DNA of 64,000 nucleotides from JAIBJN01 sp963748205 (lineage in GTDB: Bacteria; Actinomycetota; Thermoleophilia; Gaiellales; Gaiellaceae), in NCBI GenBank assembly GCA_963748205.1, contig CAVVIB010000023.1, positions 682,001 through 746,000 of the forward strand, written 5' to 3'. The notes below the pieces were generated by a model. The model was not told where the DNA came from, searched no databases, and saw nothing but the letters and a program-made list of their open reading frames with translations. The position numbers and the translations under genes were made by a program. Each line of letters starts with the position of its first letter. Within the stretch, counting starts at the first letter, position 1. Shown here one piece after another: positions 51,946 to 59,981 of the stretch.

Positions 51946-52154
51946 CGTGCACTACTTACCTGATCACGCCGGTGACGTTCGACGAGTACGTCGATCCAGA
52001 TCAGGTTGCACAGAGGTTCACGGCGTTCGTCCATCGTGCCTTCCGTGAGGCTCCGGGGATGCTGGACGACGTCGGAGTGACGTTCATCGGGACGAGCGTT
52101 GTCCAGCCCGGCGTTGACGACATCGCGCTCAGCTTCTCAAGCCCCCGTATGTAG
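51942..52154 (+). CDS. Small protein of unknown function, coupled to upstream membrane protein
   Basis: 70 residues. Strong RBS AAGGAGG at 51930-51936 and a GTG start (51942) overlapping the upstream stop (GTGA). The sequence begins TCTTYLITPVTFDEYVDPDQ and looks like a compact alpha/beta protein (QRFTAFVHRAFREAPGMLDD). Not recognised. Confidence 0.6.
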   Translation: MTCTTYLITPVTFDEYVDPDQVAQRFTAFVHRAFREAPGMLDDVGVTFIGTSVVQPGVDDIALSFSSPRM

Positions 52155-52197
52155 CTCATCCGTCGCGGCGCTTCCCGTCGAGCGAGGCGAAGGCAAC

Positions 52198-52401
52198 GTG
52201 GCACTTCCCGAGCGTTGCCAGCGCGCCAACCCGATCCACTTCGTGATCAAGCCTGGCCATGAGATCGAGGCGATCGAACGCGTGATAGCCGAGAACGGCG
52301 GTTACGGCGTCGTGGAAGCACTCGAGACGCTCCGCAAGATGCGGGCCGCCTGCATGGCCGACCCGGCATGTCCGCCCGACGTCCTCCGAGCGTCAACTTA
52401 G
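52198..52401 (+). CDS. Small hypothetical protein
   Basis: 67 residues from a GTG at 52198 (VALPERCQRANPIHFVIKPG), with a helical C-terminal half (EIEAIERVIAENGGYGVVEA) and four cysteines near the ends. Weak RBS; codon pattern is compatible with coding. Not recognised. Confidence 0.35.
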   Translation: MALPERCQRANPIHFVIKPGHEIEAIERVIAENGGYGVVEALETLRKMRAACMADPACPPDVLRAST

Positions 52402-52432
52402 TGATCGCCGAGTACGAGCGGATAGCCGCCGC

Positions 52433-52600
52433 TTAGCCTGGGTCCAGGCCGGCCGCCCCGATCGACTTATCTGTCTCTCGATCCGTCGGCTTCACATCGC
52501 CCTCTAGAGGTTCCCGCTTCCCCTCGAAGATCTCGAGCTCGCGGTCATCTTCCTCCCACTCGAGATGCTCCCAAAGATCGCTTGCCGCTTCACCCCACAT
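52433..52600 (-). CDS. Small acidic protein (possible)
   Basis: 55 residues on the minus strand from the ATG at 52600, preceded by GGGGGT. Very acidic helical start WGEAASDLWEHLEWEEDDRE. No family; could be an anti-repressor-like or chance ORF. Confidence 0.35.
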   Translation of the reverse strand: MWGEAASDLWEHLEWEEDDRELEIFEGKREPLEGDVKPTDRETDKSIGAAGLDPG

Positions 52601-53082
52601 CGTGACCCCCGTCCTCGAATGCCTCGACATTGAGGTACCTCAGCAAGCCGTTAGCGAAACGCTCGCAGCCAGTTCGGGTTTAGCCGCGAGGCCAGCGCGG
52701 GAATCTGAGCAGTCAGACGGGCGGCAGGCAGTTGACCGTGGAACCTGGGCCACGGCACTGGGGCCGACACTCTCTTTGTCCTCCCCTCACGCCACCGTCG
52801 GCTCAGGGCCGGCTCTGGGGCCCTGGCCCTGAGCCTGTGCCGCGGTTTAGGCCGATGCTCGAGGGGGTTCTCCTCGATGCGAAACAATGCGAGCGAGCCA
52901 TTCGCCGCTCGCTTGGGCCTAGACTCCGGGTCTGGCATCCCCCTCTCTTGCCTCCGGGTCAGGGGCCTCGGTCAGGGCCGGGCGTGGGGTCACCGGCGCT
53001 GGCCTTCCTGATGCGTGGCGTCCCTGACGCACGTTTCTGCGCTTACGGACATCTGTAGAGAGGAGATGCGGCTGGACTCGGC

Positions 53083-53397
53083 GTGAACACGGCAAGGAGC
53101 CTTTGGGCGCTCGTGCAGGGAGACCCAGTCTTCATGCGGCGGATCAACGGCTGGCTGACCCTGTTCTGGATCGTGATGATTCCGATCTCCTACGCGATGG
53201 GTTGGCTCAATAGCGTCGTCTATGTCTCGGCGCTCTCCCTTTGGGCTCTCGTTTCCGGGCATTGGGCCGCGTGGCAGGCTGCCCGGGTCGAGGTGGCCCA
53301 ACAGGAGCAAATCGACCAAGAGCAAGAGGAACCGATCGAGGAGCGTGTCGTTGACCGCTTGGTTGACGAGACCGAGCTGCAACCCGAAGAGAGCTAA
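53083..53397 (+). CDS. Small membrane protein with charged tail
   Basis: 104 residues from a GTG at 53083 (RBS GGAGATG-like upstream). Two helices, WLTLFWIVMIPISYAMGW and VVYVSALSLWALVSGHWAAW, then a Glu/Gln-rich cytoplasmic tail (QQEQIDQEQEEPIEERVVDR). Likely inner-membrane; function unknown. Confidence 0.6.
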   Translation: MNTARSLWALVQGDPVFMRRINGWLTLFWIVMIPISYAMGWLNSVVYVSALSLWALVSGHWAAWQAARVEVAQQEQIDQEQEEPIEERVVDRLVDETELQPEES

Positions 53398-53420
53398 GTC
53401 ACACGACCCGTGAAGACTGT

Positions 53421-53897
53421 GTGCAGGCTGGCTATGACTATGGACAGCGCCACGTCCGGCGGTTAGGTTCGGGCGGACCAGAATTGACCGAGGACGCCAC
53501 CGCGATCATCGCACGTGCCTACAAGGCCTTCTCAGCAGGCGACTACGAAACGGCGGCCTCGTTCTACCACCCCGAAGGCGAAATCGTCGCCGGCAACCTC
53601 ATGGGCCCCGACAAGCACTTCATGGGCGGACCCGCCGCGCTCATGGACGGTGTGGAAAACGCGCACGCCCGCTGGGAGAGCTTCGACGTGCACCCGACCG
53701 CCATGCAAACCGGCTCGAGTCCCCACGTCGTCCTCGTCCAAACCAGCATCGTCGCCAAAGCCCACGACCTCTCAGTCCTCACCGCCTGGACCACCTGGGC
53801 CGTCATCACGATCCAGGACAGCCTCATCAAGAGCTACCGGGTCTTCTACACAGAGAAAGAGGCGAGACTCGCGGCCGGCTTTGCAACCGAGGATTAA
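53421..53897 (+). CDS. NTF2-like (SnoaL/DUF4440-type) protein
   Basis: Up to 158 residues; the domain starts near residue 21 (LTEDATAIIARAYKAFSAGD), so the first 20 residues may not be translated. Helix-then-beta layout of NTF2-like folds: AYKAFSAGDYETAASFYHPE, EIVAGNLMGPDKHFMG, and strands VVLVQTSIVAKAHD and TTWAVITIQDSLIKSYRVFY. Could be a small isomerase/hydrolase or binding protein; ligand unknown. Recognition is by fold pattern only. Confidence 0.6.
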   Translation: MQAGYDYGQRHVRRLGSGGPELTEDATAIIARAYKAFSAGDYETAASFYHPEGEIVAGNLMGPDKHFMGGPAALMDGVENAHARWESFDVHPTAMQTGSSPHVVLVQTSIVAKAHDLSVLTAWTTWAVITIQDSLIKSYRVFYTEKEARLAAGFATED

Positions 53898-53954
53898 CAG
53901 CTGCGGGAAATAAGTGAGGGGCCGGCCTTACCCCTCACCACCGCTTGAAGTCCG

Positions 53955-54251
53955 CTAGTTCTGCTCGATCGTGACCGGACCGGTCGGGAGCTCGCACACC
54001 GTGCTCGCATCGCCCGTTCGGTCAACCGCACGACCGAGAACCGCCACAGGTCCCACCTTGACGCCACAGATCTGCGCGGCCACGTTGGCGGCGACGCCGA
54101 TACGTGCGTCATTCAGAACCTCTACGTCGCCGATTGCGACGTTCACGAGACCGTCCTGGACGGCCACCTGGCCACTCGCAGGCGCCGTGAAACCGACGAC
54201 CATCAGGCTGACTGCGAACAGCGTTGCGAAGAACCTCTTGGCTCTTAGCAT
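53955..54251 (-). CDS. Small secreted protein, two-cysteine type
   Basis: 98 residues with RBS AAGGAGGG before the ATG at 54251. Signal peptide FFATLFAVSLMVVGFTAPAS with a cleavage site near ASG-Q. The mature part (QDGLVNVAIGDVEVLNDARI, VAAQICGVKVGPVAVLG, STVCELPTG) has two cysteines and alternating hydrophobics like small actinobacterial surface proteins; it recalls chaplins but lacks their defining pattern. Function unknown. Confidence 0.65.
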   Translation of the reverse strand: MLRAKRFFATLFAVSLMVVGFTAPASGQVAVQDGLVNVAIGDVEVLNDARIGVAANVAAQICGVKVGPVAVLGRAVDRTGDASTVCELPTGPVTIEQN

Positions 54252-54705
54252 CGTCCCTCCTTGAATGGAATTACGGCCCGTCCCGCGGGCCGCTAGACCC
54301 CTTGTCTACGGTTCGGGATTCCCGACGGGCGGACCGAAAAACCAGAGGCCGGACCTCTTTACAGAACCCTTACCTTCGGGTGTTGTCCCCGACGCACTCG
54401 CGGTGGCAAGAGACTCAACTGCCAAGGCGTATTCAGGATCAAGCAGCGAACAGGGGCCCTATGACACGCCTCGAGCTCACGCGCGAGACATGCGGCTTGC
54501 ACATTGTGGATCCGCCTTGTCCGGCCGATGATCGGCCTGTGCGCGCGTGCTGCAAAAGCGAGCTCGGGAAGGCGGAGGTGGAAGGAGGTTCGGGAACGAG
54601 GAGCCCCGGGTAGCCCCGACTTGTAGAGCCGGTCATCCCGTGAGACGAACGAAGACAGTCTTTCTCTCGGGTGAGAGCGCCGGCTCTTCGCTTTTCTGGG
54701 CTTAG

Positions 54706-54741
54706 GGAGTGGATGACGGGACTCGAACCACGACCATGGGA
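54706..54741 (-). other. tRNA 3'-half relic
   Basis: The minus strand reads ATGGTCGTGGTTCGAGTCCC then GTCATCCAC, resembling a tRNA T-arm and acceptor strand with one G missing from the T stem. No matching 5' half lies upstream, so it is not a working tRNA; it may be an old attachment-site scar. The surrounding 54260-54805 gap otherwise shows only a weak 50-codon ORF at 54461. Confidence 0.35.
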
Positions 54742-54805
54742 TGGTGTTTTGCGCACGCTCCGATCAGGTAGAGGAACGCAAGCGAGCTTCGAAAGGGGGT
54801 CACTC

Positions 54806-54928
54806 ATGGCGCAAGGACGGGAGCGTACGAAGGAACAGCTCTACCGCGAGGCCAAGCGTCTCGGAGTCAAGGGTCGCTCGAAGATGAACAAGGGTCAGCT
54901 CAAGGCCGCCGTCGACCGGCGGCACTAG
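54806..54928 (+). CDS. Rho-N/SAP-like short basic protein
   Basis: 40 residues from the ATG at 54806 with AAAGGGGG upstream: KEQLYREAKRLGVKGRSKMN then KGQLKAAVDRR. This is the helix-extended-helix unit found at the C-terminal end of actinobacterial ChaB/plasmid-stabilisation-type and Rho-N proteins, here as a free-standing unit. Probably binds nucleic acid. Confidence 0.6.
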   Translation: MAQGRERTKEQLYREAKRLGVKGRSKMNKGQLKAAVDRRH

Positions 54929-55132
54929 CACGCCCGGTTTTGGGGGGAGGGCGATCAGTCCTCCCCCTACTTATGCCCGGATCGACCTGGGGTCATAGCG
55001 CAGAGCCAGCGCCGAAGGCGCTGCCGCGGGTCCCGAGGGGGTGGAGAGGTCGCTCTGTCCGAGCGCCTGCGAGGCTGCCTGGAGCGGCGTCGCGGTTAGA
55101 GCGTCTGTTCGGCGGTGTCATAGGATCGGCAC

Positions 55133-56137
55133 GTGGACGAGTCGGGGATCCGGTCTCAGCTGCGCTTCGCGGAGGAGATCCGCCCGCGTCTTCGCGTCTC
55201 CGCGGATTCGGCGACGTTGGCGGAGGTGGAGAACCGTTACGGCGCGCTGACGGAGGCGCTGGAGTGGCTGCTCGATGCCGGACGGACGGACGATGCGCTG
55301 CGCCTCGCGTCCACGCTCGTCCCGTTCTGGATGGCGACGAAGCGAATCGACGACGGCGACCAGTGGTTCTCCCGTTGTCTGGATCGCGCGGACGCGTCGG
55401 CCGCGACGCGTGCACGCGCGCTGTACGACCACGGTTATCTCGTCTTCTGGGCTGGCAGGTACGACGTCGCCGACGACCGCTTCGCCGAGGCACGCGCACG
55501 GGCCGACGAGCTCGCCGACCGTGACCTCGAAGCGCTGGCTCTGGCGGGCTCCGCCCGTGTTGCTCTGAACGCGGCGCCGGAAGAAGCCGTGCGGCTGCTG
55601 CGTCGCGCGGTCGAGCTCACGGTGGGCATGCCTGACAGCGCCGGGCGGTCGAGTGCCCTGCACGTGCTCGGGGTTGCGCTGCAGATGTCGGGCGACCTGG
55701 AGGGCGCTCGCGAGGTGATGCGCGAGCGGCTCGAGACGGGCCGCGCGGCGAACGACAACTCGATCGTCTTCGTCGAGTCCGCGAACCTGAGCATGGTCGA
55801 GCGTCAACTCGGCAACCTCGAGGAGGCCGAGGCGCTGTCGCGAGAGGCCGTGCGGATCACCGTCGAGAGCGGCGACCAGATGGCGCTCCCGTGGGTGCTC
55901 AACGGGCTGGCCGCGGTGACCGCGGCGAAAGCGGATCACGAGCGCGCCGCGGTGTTGGTGGGCGCGGCCGAGGGGCTTCTCGACGACGCCGGGGGAGAGT
56001 GGCCCCCTGACGAACGTGCGCAGTACGAGGAGACGCTCGTTGCGCTGCGTACGGCGGCGCCGGCCGACGTCGAGCGGTGGCGGCAGATCGGCCGCGCCAT
56101 GACCGTTCACGACGCCGGCACGTTCGCGCTCGGCTGA
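55133..56137 (+). CDS. TPR protein resembling the C-terminal half of AfsR/LuxR-type regulators
   Basis: 334 residues, all-helical tandem repeats: ALTEALEWLLDAGRTDDALR, ALHVLGVALQMSGDLEGARE, LSMVERQLGNLEEAEALSRE and so on, ending with AAVLVGAAEGLLDDAGGEWP and PDERAQYEETLVAL, which is the usual end of large STAND/AfsR-like ATPase regulators. The ATPase and DNA-binding domains are absent, so it is a stand-alone TPR protein or a truncated regulator. GTG start; its stop lies 17 bp before attR, so it is the last island gene. Confidence 0.7.
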   Translation: MDESGIRSQLRFAEEIRPRLRVSADSATLAEVENRYGALTEALEWLLDAGRTDDALRLASTLVPFWMATKRIDDGDQWFSRCLDRADASAATRARALYDHGYLVFWAGRYDVADDRFAEARARADELADRDLEALALAGSARVALNAAPEEAVRLLRRAVELTVGMPDSAGRSSALHVLGVALQMSGDLEGAREVMRERLETGRAANDNSIVFVESANLSMVERQLGNLEEAEALSREAVRITVESGDQMALPWVLNGLAAVTAAKADHERAAVLVGAAEGLLDDAGGEWPPDERAQYEETLVALRTAAPADVERWRQIGRAMTVHDAGTFALG

Positions 56138-56153
56138 CCGCCGGCGGAACGTT

Positions 56154-56178
56154 CGCGGGTCGATTCCCGCCGCCTCCA
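56154..56178 (+). repeat. attR: displaced tmRNA 3' end
   Basis: CGCGGG then TCGATTCCCGCCGCCTCCA (56160-56178), identical to ssrA 51223-51241. It has no tmRNA body in front, so it marks the original chromosome end of the insertion. Confidence 0.75.
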
Positions 56179-56249
56179 CTCCTCGGTTTCGGGGCTCCCT
56201 ACGCCTCGGCATTGGCCTGATCGGCCGGTCGTCCGATAGAACACGGAGC

Positions 56250-56600
56250 GTGACGATCAGCAGGGCGGTGCCAAACATCAAGTCGGAGCGGCCTGCCGAG
56301 ACACGCGATTTCTTCGTGGAGCTGCTCGGTTTCGAGGTGGCGATGGACATCGGCTGGATCGTGACCGTCGCGTCACCGACCAACCCCTCCGTCCAGGTGT
56401 CCATCATCGGCAACGACGACATGGCCGCCCCGGGCATCTCCGTAGGAGTGGATGACGTCGATGCCGTGCACGCCAAGGCCGTGGAGCAGGGCTTCGAGAT
56501 CGTCTATCCCATCCGGGACGAGGAGTGGGGGGTCCGACGCTTCATGCTCCGCGAGCCGAGCGGCACGGTCGTCAACGTCGTGTCCCACCGCTCCAACTGA
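56250..56600 (+). CDS. VOC (glyoxalase/bleomycin-resistance) family protein
   Basis: 116 residues from the GTG at 56250. Single VOC domain: RAVPNIKSERPAETRDFFVE, LLGFEVAMDIGWIVTVASP, ISVGVDDVDAVHAKAVEQGF, EWGVRRFMLREPSGTVVNVV. The Glu in REPSG and a histidine of the fold are placed for metal binding in many members, but the usual first His is not obvious, so function could be non-enzymatic. First gene after the island. Confidence 0.8.
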   Translation: MTISRAVPNIKSERPAETRDFFVELLGFEVAMDIGWIVTVASPTNPSVQVSIIGNDDMAAPGISVGVDDVDAVHAKAVEQGFEIVYPIRDEEWGVRRFMLREPSGTVVNVVSHRSN

Positions 56601-56618
56601 CGGGCGGCTCCTGACGCG

Positions 56619-57246
56619 CTAGAGGGCGCTGTCTCGCCCTCGTCTGCGCCTCCAGACCAGAAGGCCGACCACCCCGGCCGCCACCGCGCCCAAGGCGAGA
56701 GCTATCCAGCCCCACGGCGTGCTGCTTTCGGACGACGTCGGCTCGGGCGCCACGGTCTCCGTCGGTCGCGTCTCCGTCTCTGCGGTCGTCGTGGTCGCCG
56801 CGCCGGTCGTGGTCGAGGCCTCGGTCTCCGTTGTCCCGTCCGCGGCAACGGCGAGCCCGAGTGCCACCCAGCCCCAGATCCCGTCGTCGTCGGATTCTTC
56901 GGTCGTGGTGGTGTCCACCGCACCCGAACTGGTCGTGGGCGGCGCGGTGGACGTCGTCGGCTCCGTCTCGGTCTCCGTCGTGGTGGTCGTCGGAGTCGAA
57001 GGGACCGTGGGAGCTTCTTCGGTGGTAGTCGGCTCGGGAGAGCGTCGTCGTAGCCTCCTCGGTCGTCTCCGGTTCCGTCTCGGTGCGAATCGGACGAGTC
57101 GGCAGCGACCCGGAAGGCAGCTCGGTCACGCCCGACAACCCGGGGAGGCCGCTCGAACCGTCTCCTGCACAGCCTCCCACGACGTAGCCGGCGATCGCAG
57201 CGACGACGAGAACCGGGCCTACGCGCAGCGCGTTGCTCCGAACCAT
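56619..57246 (-). CDS. Thr-rich cell-surface lipoprotein with C-terminal membrane anchor (frameshifted near 57035)
   Basis: Two frames join, by removing one C, into 208 residues (start Met at 57246; an upstream Met at 57285 is possible). N-terminal lipoprotein-like signal VGPVLVVAAIAGYVVGGCAG, then a long Thr/Glu/Pro low-complexity stalk, a hydrophobic WGWVALGLAVAA patch, a second stalk, and a C-terminal anchor WGWIALALGAVAAGVVGLLV plus RRRR. The repeated WGW(V/I)AL(G/A)LA module suggests internal duplication. Function unknown; the layout is typical of surface-exposed proteins. Confidence 0.6.
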
Positions 57247-57312
57247 CGCCGTGCGAAGGCGACCCGCCCGCCGGCCTGGGGACATGGGGCGAGCCTAACC
57301 GACGAGCCGTGT

Positions 57313-58366
57313 CTAGTCGGCCGGCTCCGCCTGCGGCAGGTCGGCGGGCCGGTAGCGCTTCCACGTCACGCCGGCGAGGAGGCCGATCACCAGCGTGGGC
57401 ACCATCGTCATCACGCGGTAGACGAGCACCGCCGCGACGACCTCCACCTGGCTGCCCCCGAAGCCCACGAGCGCGGTCGTGAGGCCCAGTTCGACGACGC
57501 CGAGGCCGCCCGGGGTGATCGGGATCGAGCCGAGCAGGCGCACGAGCGCCCAGGCGGCGAACGCTTCGACGGTCGTCACCTCGCCGCCTGAGACGCCCAG
57601 GACACGCAGAGACACGAGGAGCACGAGGAAGACCGTGAGCTGGCCGGCGAGCGTCGCGAGCGTGAGGACGTGCCATCTGTCCCTGAGGAGCCGGTTCGTC
57701 CGGCTACGGAAGCGGACGAACGACTCTCCGTCCCAGGTCACCGGCCCCTTGCGGATCAGCCGCAGGCCCCAGGAGACGAGCTGCGCCGCACGGTCGCCGA
57801 TCCGGCGCGCGAGCCTCGGCGCGCTCAGGCCGGCGGCGAAGGCCGCCACGACGGTGACGAAGATCGCCAGGCCGATGAGGGCGATCGTGTCCAGCGCGGC
57901 GTGCGCGGTGCCGCTCGCTGCCAGGAGCGCCAGGCCGATCGCCGGGAACGCGAGCATCGAAAGCTGGTTCCAGACGCCGGTCACCGCGACGGCCAGTCCG
58001 ACCGCCGAGCTCGCGAAACCCCAGGCGCGGAGCATCGCGTACGACAGCGCCATGCCGACCGCGACGCCCGCCGGAGCGATGTAGGTCGACGCTGTCGAGG
58101 CCTGGGTGACGACGAAGGCCTGGCGGAAGCGGAGGCCGGGAAGCGCCGCCATCCAGGGCGGCGCGAAGGTGGCGAGGTTCAGGAGCGTCGCCCCTGCCAG
58201 GAGGGCGCCGTCCTCCCACGAGAGCTCCTTGACGACGCCCCAGACGTCGCGATAGTCCGCGATCGCGAGGAGGCACGAAGACGAACGTCGCGACCACGAC
58301 TGCGATCGCGACACCGCCTCCGAGCAGGTGTCGTGGAGCGAACCTCTTCCGGCTAGGCGCGGCCAC
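57313..58366 (-). CDS. Flippase-like membrane protein, LPG synthase TM/UPF0104 family (frameshifted near 58275)
   Basis: About 350 residues when one extra C is removed: N-terminal anchor HLLGGGVAIAVVVATFVF joined to LLAIADYRDVWGVVKELSW. Multiple helices follow, with family motifs TASTYIAPAGVAVGMALSY and LLGSIPITPGGLGVVELGLT (the PGGLG turn typical of the family). Such proteins move or modify lipids at the inner membrane. The GTG start overlaps the end of the MFS gene by 14 bp, so the two are coupled. Confidence 0.78.
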
Positions 58367-59845
58367 CGTAGGTGATTGTGACCTCCTGCCCTGTCCCGCT
58401 GCAGGGCTGCGGCTCGAGCCTGGGTGGGCCCTCCTCGGTCGGCACGGGGCGCGGGCGGAGGAGCACCGCGCCCAGCACCGCCGCTGTCACGGCGAAGAGC
58501 GCGCCGACGGCGAAGGCCAGGTGGTAGCCGCCGGTCAGCGCCTCCAGCTGGCCCTCGCCGCTGGCCAGAAGCGTGTCCGTGCGCGAAGCGGCGAGGCTCG
58601 CGAGCACCGCCAGGCCCAGGGCGCCGCCCATCATGAACGACGTGTTGACGACGCCGGAGGCGAGGCCCGCGTCCTGGGGCTCGACGTCGTTCATGGCGGC
58701 GAGGAGGACCGGGTTGAAGGCCATCCCCGCGCCGAGGCCGAGCAGGATCATCGCGGGCAGCACGTCGACGACGAAGCTGCCGTCGACGGGAGCGCGGGCG
58801 AAGAGCGCCAGGCCGAGGCCGGCGAGCAGTAGCCCGACGGCGAGCGGCGGCCTGATCCCGAAGCGCATCACGAGCTTGGCCGAGAGGCCGATCGAGAGGG
58901 CGCCCATGATCAGGTTGCCGGGCAGGAACGCGAGGCCGACCTCGAGCGGGCTGTAGCCGAGCACGAGCTGCAGGTACAGCGCCGAGAGAAAGAACCAGGC
59001 GAACATCGCGGCGCTCCACAACACGCCCACGACGTTCGCGGTCGAGAGGTTGCGAAGCCGGAAGAGCGAGAGCGGCATGAGGGGCGAGCTGGTGCGTGTC
59101 TCGATCACGAGGAAGGCCGCGAACAACGCCCCGGCCAGCGCCAGCAGGCCGAGCGTGCGTCCCGTCAGCCAGCCCACGCCGTTCCCGTTCACGATCGCGT
59201 AGACGGCGATCATGAGCGACCCCGTGACGGTGACGGCGCCGGCGACGTCGAGCCGCTTGGCGCCGGTCGGGACGCGCGCAGCGGGGATCATGGCCAGCGA
59301 GAGCGCGACGACCGCGATCCCGACCGGGACGTTGACGAGGAAGATCCAGTGCCAGTCGAGGACGTCCGTGAGTATTCCGCCGAGGAGGACGCCGAGCGAC
59401 CCTCCGCCGGACGCGACGAAGCCGAAGACGCCCATGGCCTTCGCCCGCTCGGCCGGCTCCGTGAAGAGGGTCATCATCAGCGAGAGCGCGACCGCGGAGA
59501 CGACCGCGCCGCCGAACCCCTGCACGGCCCGGCGACGACGAGCATCTCCTGCGAGGTCGCGAAGCCGCACAGGGCGGAGGCAAGCGTGAAGACGGCGATC
59601 CCGATCAGGAAGAGCCGCCGGTGGCCGAAGAGGTCACCCAGCCGTCCCCCGAGCAGGAGGAAGCCGCCGAACGTGATCAGGTACGCGTTGACGACCCAGG
59701 CGAGGGAGGCTTCGGAGAAGCCGAGATCCTCCCGGATCGACGGCAAGGCGACGCCCACGATGGTGACGTCGAGAACGATCATCAGGTCACCCAGGCAGAG
59801 AACGAAGAGCGCGAGCCAGCGGGCCCGGGAATCCATGGTGTTCAT
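58353..59845 (-). CDS. MFS drug/metabolite exporter, EmrB/QacA (DHA2) family (frameshifted near 59540)
   Basis: 497 residues after adding one base: the N-terminal frame runs from the ATG at 59845 (RBS AAAGGAGG) through LALFVLCLGDLMIVLDVTIV and GRLGDLFGHRRLFLIGIAVF; the second resumes at RAVQGFGGAVVSAVALSLMM. Motif A (GRLGDLFGHRR) and motif C-like DVTIVGVALPSI mark a proton-driven DHA2 exporter with 14 helices. Substrate unknown. Co-transcribed with the flippase-like gene. Confidence 0.85.
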
Positions 59846-59981
59846 GACCGCCTCCTTTCGTGGGTACGTCGCTTTCCGGAGTTGAGACCGGCGGGAGGCG
59901 GAAAGCTCATCGGTCTCGTAGGATCTCGCCGCCGACGCTCCTGCCGGGTGCGGGGGCGCGCACGACCCATGGGGGGTTGAC

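Larger units (their letters stand above)
51242..56178. mobile_element. 4.9-kb genomic island integrated at ssrA
   Basis: Bounded by attL inside ssrA and a displaced copy of the tmRNA 3' end (attR). A tyrosine-recombinase remnant lies immediately next to attL and points toward it, the usual layout of ssrA-integrating elements. Cargo is made of small, loosely spaced genes, unlike the tight operons around it: two coupled small proteins, an acidic small ORF, a two-helix membrane protein, an NTF2-like protein, a secreted protein, a Rho-N-like peptide and a TPR protein. No excisionase, replication or conjugation gene was seen, so the element is probably immobile. The gap 52610-53080 holds no gene I can support. 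Confidence 0.7.

Noticed and set aside
52690..53080. GC-rich repeats (CAGGGCC-like) in the island gap as a CRISPR or origin
   Set aside because: Copies are short, irregular and unspaced; no cas or replication genes.
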